A stretch of 8,330 bases of DNA from DATHYU01 sp033722675 (lineage in GTDB: Bacteria; Actinomycetota; Acidimicrobiia; Spongiisociales; UBA11373), in contig JAWVYO010000101.1 of the NCBI GenBank assembly GCA_033722675.1, positions 1 to 8,330 on the forward strand. The letters are read 5' to 3'. The position numbers were made by a program, and so were the translations under genes. Of this stretch, positions 6,241-8,330 are shown piece by piece. The notes under the pieces were generated by a model. The model was not told the DNA's origin and did no database searches. It was given only the letters and a program-made list of their open reading frames with translations. Position 1 is the stretch's first letter; each line of letters starts with the position of its first letter.

Positions 6241-6609
6241 ATCCCCGTCCACCCCGAGACCATCGCAGCCGCATCGACGGCAGCCGCGGCGATCGACGAC
6301 AAGAAGGGCCTGCGGGTCGCGGTCCTCGACGTGTCCCGTCTCCTCGTCGTGACCGACCTCTTCGTGATCGCCACCGGTACCTCGCGTCGCCATGTCCGCA
6401 CCCTCGCGGAGGAGACCGAGGCGAAACTGAAGGAGTCGGACCGCCGGCCCCTGCGCCGGGAGGGCACCGACGACGGCCAGTGGGTGCTCCTCGACTACGG
6501 CGACATCGTCGTGCACGTCTTCGACGAGGCCACCCGCGACTATTACGACCTCGAGCGCCTCTGGGGCGACGCCCCGCGGCTCGAGTGGGAGTCCGTCTCC
6601 ACCTCCTGA
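6241..6609 (+). CDS. rsfS: Ribosomal silencing factor RsfS, probable ATC start
   Basis: RsfS binds ribosomal protein uL14 on the 50S subunit and blocks subunit joining when nutrients are scarce. Conserved features are DDKKGLRVAVLDVS (residues 19-32), VTDLFVIATGTSRRHV (37-52), GQWVLLDYGDIVVHVF (about 79-94) and RDYYDLERLWGDA (99-111). The gene follows nadD directly, as in many bacteria. The start is the problem: no ATG, GTG or TTG occurs in frame between nadD and the conserved N-terminal helix. The first canonical one is GTG 6331, inside VLDVS, which would remove about 30 residues including a helix and part of a strand. I propose ATC at 6241, giving 122 residues (family-typical) and an AGAGG 9 nt upstream. 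ATC at 6262 is an alternative, as is a sequencing error. Identity is firm; the 5' end is not. Confidence 0.85.
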   Translation: MPVHPETIAAASTAAAAIDDKKGLRVAVLDVSRLLVVTDLFVIATGTSRRHVRTLAEETEAKLKESDRRPLRREGTDDGQWVLLDYGDIVVHVFDEATRDYYDLERLWGDAPRLEWESVSTS

Positions 6610-6627
6610 GGGCGTCGTCCGGTGAGG

Positions 6628-6633
6628 CATACT
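6628..6633 (+). promoter_or_regulatory. -10-like element before the permease gene
   Basis: CATACT, one mismatch from TATACT, is followed by 7 nt and the TTG at 6641. This spacing matches the nadD and MoxR promoters, supporting a leaderless transcript and the TTG start. Confidence 0.45.
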
Positions 6634-6640
6634 GCCCCGG

Positions 6641-7684
6641 TTGACCTCGACGATCCCCACCACGCGTGATCCCTTCGCCACCCGTCGGCGCGGTGTGGCC
6701 GCCGTGCTCGGGACCCTGCTGGTGGTGGCGGCCACCGTGTCCCTCGGCATGGGGTCGGTGGACCTCGCGCCCGGGGAGGTGACTCGGGTCCTCCTGTGGC
6801 GTCTCGGCGTCGAGTCGGGTGCCGCCCCCGGCTTCACCGCCGACGCGGTGGTGGTGGACATCCGGCTGCCCCGCGTGCTCCTCGGCGCAGTGGCGGGCGG
6901 CAGCCTGGCGCTGGCCGGCGCCGCCCTCCAGGGACTGTTCCGCAATCCTCTCGCCGACCCGCATCTGCTGGGCATCGGTCCGGGCGCGGCGCTCGGGGGC
7001 GTGGTGGGGACCATTGCGGGCGGGGTGACGGGCGGCGTGGTCGGGGGCGTGGTCGGGGGCGTGATGGCGGCCCTCGTGGTCCGGCGCCTCGGTGGCGGCG
7101 GCCTCGCCGAGCCGTCGCGCTTCATCCTCGCGGGTGTCGCCTTCGGGGCGGCGCTGTCGGCGTGGCTGGGGTTCCTCGTCTTCGCCGCCGACCGCACGGC
7201 GGTGCCGCCCGTCGACTTCTGGCTGCTCGGGGGCCTGGCGGGGAGCACGTGGCGGCTGGTGGGCTCCACGGTGCTGGCGGTCCTGGCCGGATGGGTCGGC
7301 GTCTTCGCGGCCGCCCGGACCCTCGACCTGCTGTCGCTGGGGGAGTCGGAGGCCCGGCACCTCGGCCTCGACGTCGACCGGGCCGTCACGGCGGTCCTCG
7401 TGGCCGTGGGCCTCGTCACGGGGGCGGCGACGGGGGCGGTGGGCGTGGTGGCGTTCGTGGGCCTGCTCGCCCCGCATCTCGTGCGGCCGTTCACCGGACC
7501 CGCCCACCGGCCGCTCCTCGTCGCCTCGGTGCTCATGGGGGCGCTGCTCGTCGTGGTAGCCGACCTGGTCGCCCGGACGGTGGCCGACCCGGCCGAGATC
7601 CCCGTCGGGCTGGTGACGGCGGCGGTGGGCGGTCCGTTCTTCCTGTGGCTGCTGCGGCGACGGCTGGGGGGTGCGGAGGCGTGA
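6641..7684 (+). CDS. FecCD-family ABC transporter permease, HmuU-like
   Basis: A 347-residue integral membrane permease of the BtuC/FecCD/HmuU family, which moves haem, iron-siderophore or cobalamin inward across the cytoplasmic membrane as a homodimer. After a short cytosolic N-terminus (TSTIPTTRDPFATRRR) there are about 8-10 hydrophobic segments. Family signatures: IRLPRVLLGAVAGGSLALAG with ALQGLFRNPLADPHLLGIGPGAALG (about residues 73-120), the coupling segment LGESEARHLGLDVDRA that contacts the ATPase, and VGVVAFVGLLAPHLVRP with EIPVGLVTAAVGGPFFLWLLRRR near the end. The TTG at 6641 is the first start in frame, leaves the first membrane span intact and sits 7 nt after CATACT. The stop overlaps the GTG of the ATPase gene (GTGA). 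No substrate-binding protein is encoded upstream. Haem is favoured because the ATPase is HmuV-like, but substrate is inference. Confidence 0.92.
   Translation: MTSTIPTTRDPFATRRRGVAAVLGTLLVVAATVSLGMGSVDLAPGEVTRVLLWRLGVESGAAPGFTADAVVVDIRLPRVLLGAVAGGSLALAGAALQGLFRNPLADPHLLGIGPGAALGGVVGTIAGGVTGGVVGGVVGGVMAALVVRRLGGGGLAEPSRFILAGVAFGAALSAWLGFLVFAADRTAVPPVDFWLLGGLAGSTWRLVGSTVLAVLAGWVGVFAAARTLDLLSLGESEARHLGLDVDRAVTAVLVAVGLVTGAATGAVGVVAFVGLLAPHLVRPFTGPAHRPLLVASVLMGALLVVVADLVARTVADPAEIPVGLVTAAVGGPFFLWLLRRRLGGAEA
7037..7060 (+). repeat. Perfect 12-bp tandem duplication in the permease gene
   Basis: Two exact copies of GTGGTCGGGGGC (7037-7048 and 7049-7060) encode VVGG-VVGG (residues 133-140) within a Gly/Val-rich membrane segment. 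The repeat keeps frame. It could be a recent slippage duplication that lengthens a glycine-zipper-like helix. Confidence 0.8.
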
Positions 7685-8330
7685 TCCAGGCTCGGGGGCT
7701 CGTGTTCCGGGTGGGCGACAGCGTCCTCGTCGACGGTGTCGACCTGACCGTGGAGGCCGGGCGGCTCGTGGCGGTGGTCGGTCCGAACGGCGCCGGGAAG
7801 TCGACGCTGGTGCGGATCGTGGCCGGCGACCTGGTGCCCGACGAGGGGGAGGTCCGTATCGGCGGCGCCCCGATTGCGGGGATCCCGCCCACCGAGATGG
7901 CGCTCCGTCGTTCCGTGCTCACCCAGCGGTACCCGGCCGACGTCCCCTTCTCGGTGCGGGCCGTCGTCGCGCTGGGTCGCCATCCCCATCGCCGGGACCC
8001 GGCGAACCGTCCCGCCGACGACCGGCTGGCCGTCGCCGATGCGCTGCGCCGCACCGACGTCGAGCACCTGGGGGAGCGGATCTTCGCCACGTTGTCGGGG
8101 GGCGAGCAGACCCGGGTGTCGCTCGCCCGCGTGCTCGCCCAGGACGCCGGGGCGGTGCGTCTCGACGAGCCGACCACCGCCCTCGGCGGGGCGCATCAGG
8201 AGCGGATCATGGCGGTGTCGGCCGGGCTGGCCGCCGAGGGACGGGCGGTGCTGGTGGTCCTCCACGACCTGAATGCCGCCGCCCGCTACGCCGACCGGGT
8301 GGTCGTGATGACCGGCGGCAGGATCCGGGC
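7681..8330 (+). CDS. HmuV-like haem/siderophore ABC ATPase, 3' partial
   Basis: ATP-binding subunit for the preceding permease; the frame is open at the right edge (216 full codons visible of an expected ~255-270). Motifs: Walker A GPNGAGKST (residues 34-42), Q-loop Gln82 (LTQRYPADVPF), GRHPHRRDP typical of the HmuV group, ABC signature LSGGEQTRVSLARVLAQ (138-154), Walker B AVRLDEP (158-164, with Arg160 where an aliphatic residue is usual) and the switch His195 (VLHDLNAA). The segment after Walker B reads TTALGGAHQE instead of the usual TTALD, so the D-loop aspartate is Gly169. The GTG at 7681 overlaps the permease stop (GTGA) and places the first strand correctly. The hmuV assignment rests on motif style only; a siderophore or cobalamin role is possible. 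Confidence 0.9.
   Translation, partial: MIQARGLVFRVGDSVLVDGVDLTVEAGRLVAVVGPNGAGKSTLVRIVAGDLVPDEGEVRIGGAPIAGIPPTEMALRRSVLTQRYPADVPFSVRAVVALGRHPHRRDPANRPADDRLAVADALRRTDVEHLGERIFATLSGGEQTRVSLARVLAQDAGAVRLDEPTTALGGAHQERIMAVSAGLAAEGRAVLVVLHDLNAAARYADRVVVMTGGRIR

Noticed and set aside
6331..6333. GTG as the rsfS start
   Set aside because: It would delete about 30 conserved residues, including the N-terminal helix and the start of the VLDVS strand. Kept only as a fallback.
6132..6644. 170-residue plus-strand frame over the nadD-rsfS junction
   Set aside because: Shadow frame of rsfS with an Arg/Pro-rich translation. The RsfS motifs are all in the other frame.
6148..8265. 705-residue minus-strand open frame, with others at 5522-7507 and 2574-4487
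   Set aside because: They lie opposite well-supported genes, have Arg/Pro/Thr/Ser-rich low-complexity translations and no motifs. Long antisense frames are expected at this GC content.
1..8330. CRISPR array, tRNA, transposon ends or prophage genes
   Set aside because: No regularly spaced repeats, cloverleaf-like segments, terminal inverted repeats or transposase/integrase motifs were seen.

Overview
The window is very GC-rich, densely coded DNA with strong G/C third-position bias. It comes from a bacterial chromosome, most likely a high-GC actinobacterium. Several start codons sit 6-7 nt behind a -10-like hexamer (leaderless-type promoters), and the proB, nadD and rsfS versions look actinobacterial. 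The class Acidimicrobiia is my best guess, but that is inference from protein style, not from a search. I see no tRNA, rRNA, CRISPR array, insertion sequence or phage gene.

Layout. (1) 1-1600: the 3' part of proB (glutamate 5-kinase, proline synthesis; start lies left of the window), coupled by an ATGA overlap to a RimJ/RimL-like GNAT acetyltransferase. (2) 1613-2167, minus strand: a small acidic lipoprotein made of two copies of a Cys-containing repeat, convergent with the GNAT gene. (3) 2168-2325: a divergent regulatory region with a -10 for each direction and a 6+6 bp inverted repeat between them. (4) 2326-4634: a MoxR/CoxD-type AAA+ ATPase translationally coupled to a CoxE-type von Willebrand A protein. 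(5) 4719-5120: a stand-alone receiver-domain response regulator. (6) 5160-5786: a short secreted M23/LytM-like protein whose frame has no stop before the next gene and runs 175 nt into it. (7) 5612-6609: nadD (NAD synthesis) and rsfS (ribosome silencing factor). rsfS has no ATG/GTG/TTG at the expected place and may start at ATC. (8) 6641-8330: a FecCD-family permease and an HmuV-like ATPase (open at the right edge), together a haem/siderophore-type importer.

How they fit. proB, nadD and rsfS belong to a housekeeping neighbourhood that in many actinobacteria reads obg-proB-proA-nadD-rsfS. Here proA is absent from the interval, and about 4.6 kb of other genes sits between proB and nadD. The MoxR-CoxE pair is a self-contained ATPase/VWA unit of the kind that remodels or metallates a client protein, but no client (such as CO dehydrogenase subunits) is in view. 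The importer genes form their own operon behind rsfS.

Nothing here is clearly a wholly new system. The best leads are the leaderless promoter series, the apparent ATC start of rsfS, the out-of-frame M23/nadD overlap, the duplicated-repeat lipoprotein opposite an orphan MoxR-CoxE pair, and an ABC ATPase lacking the usual D-loop aspartate.
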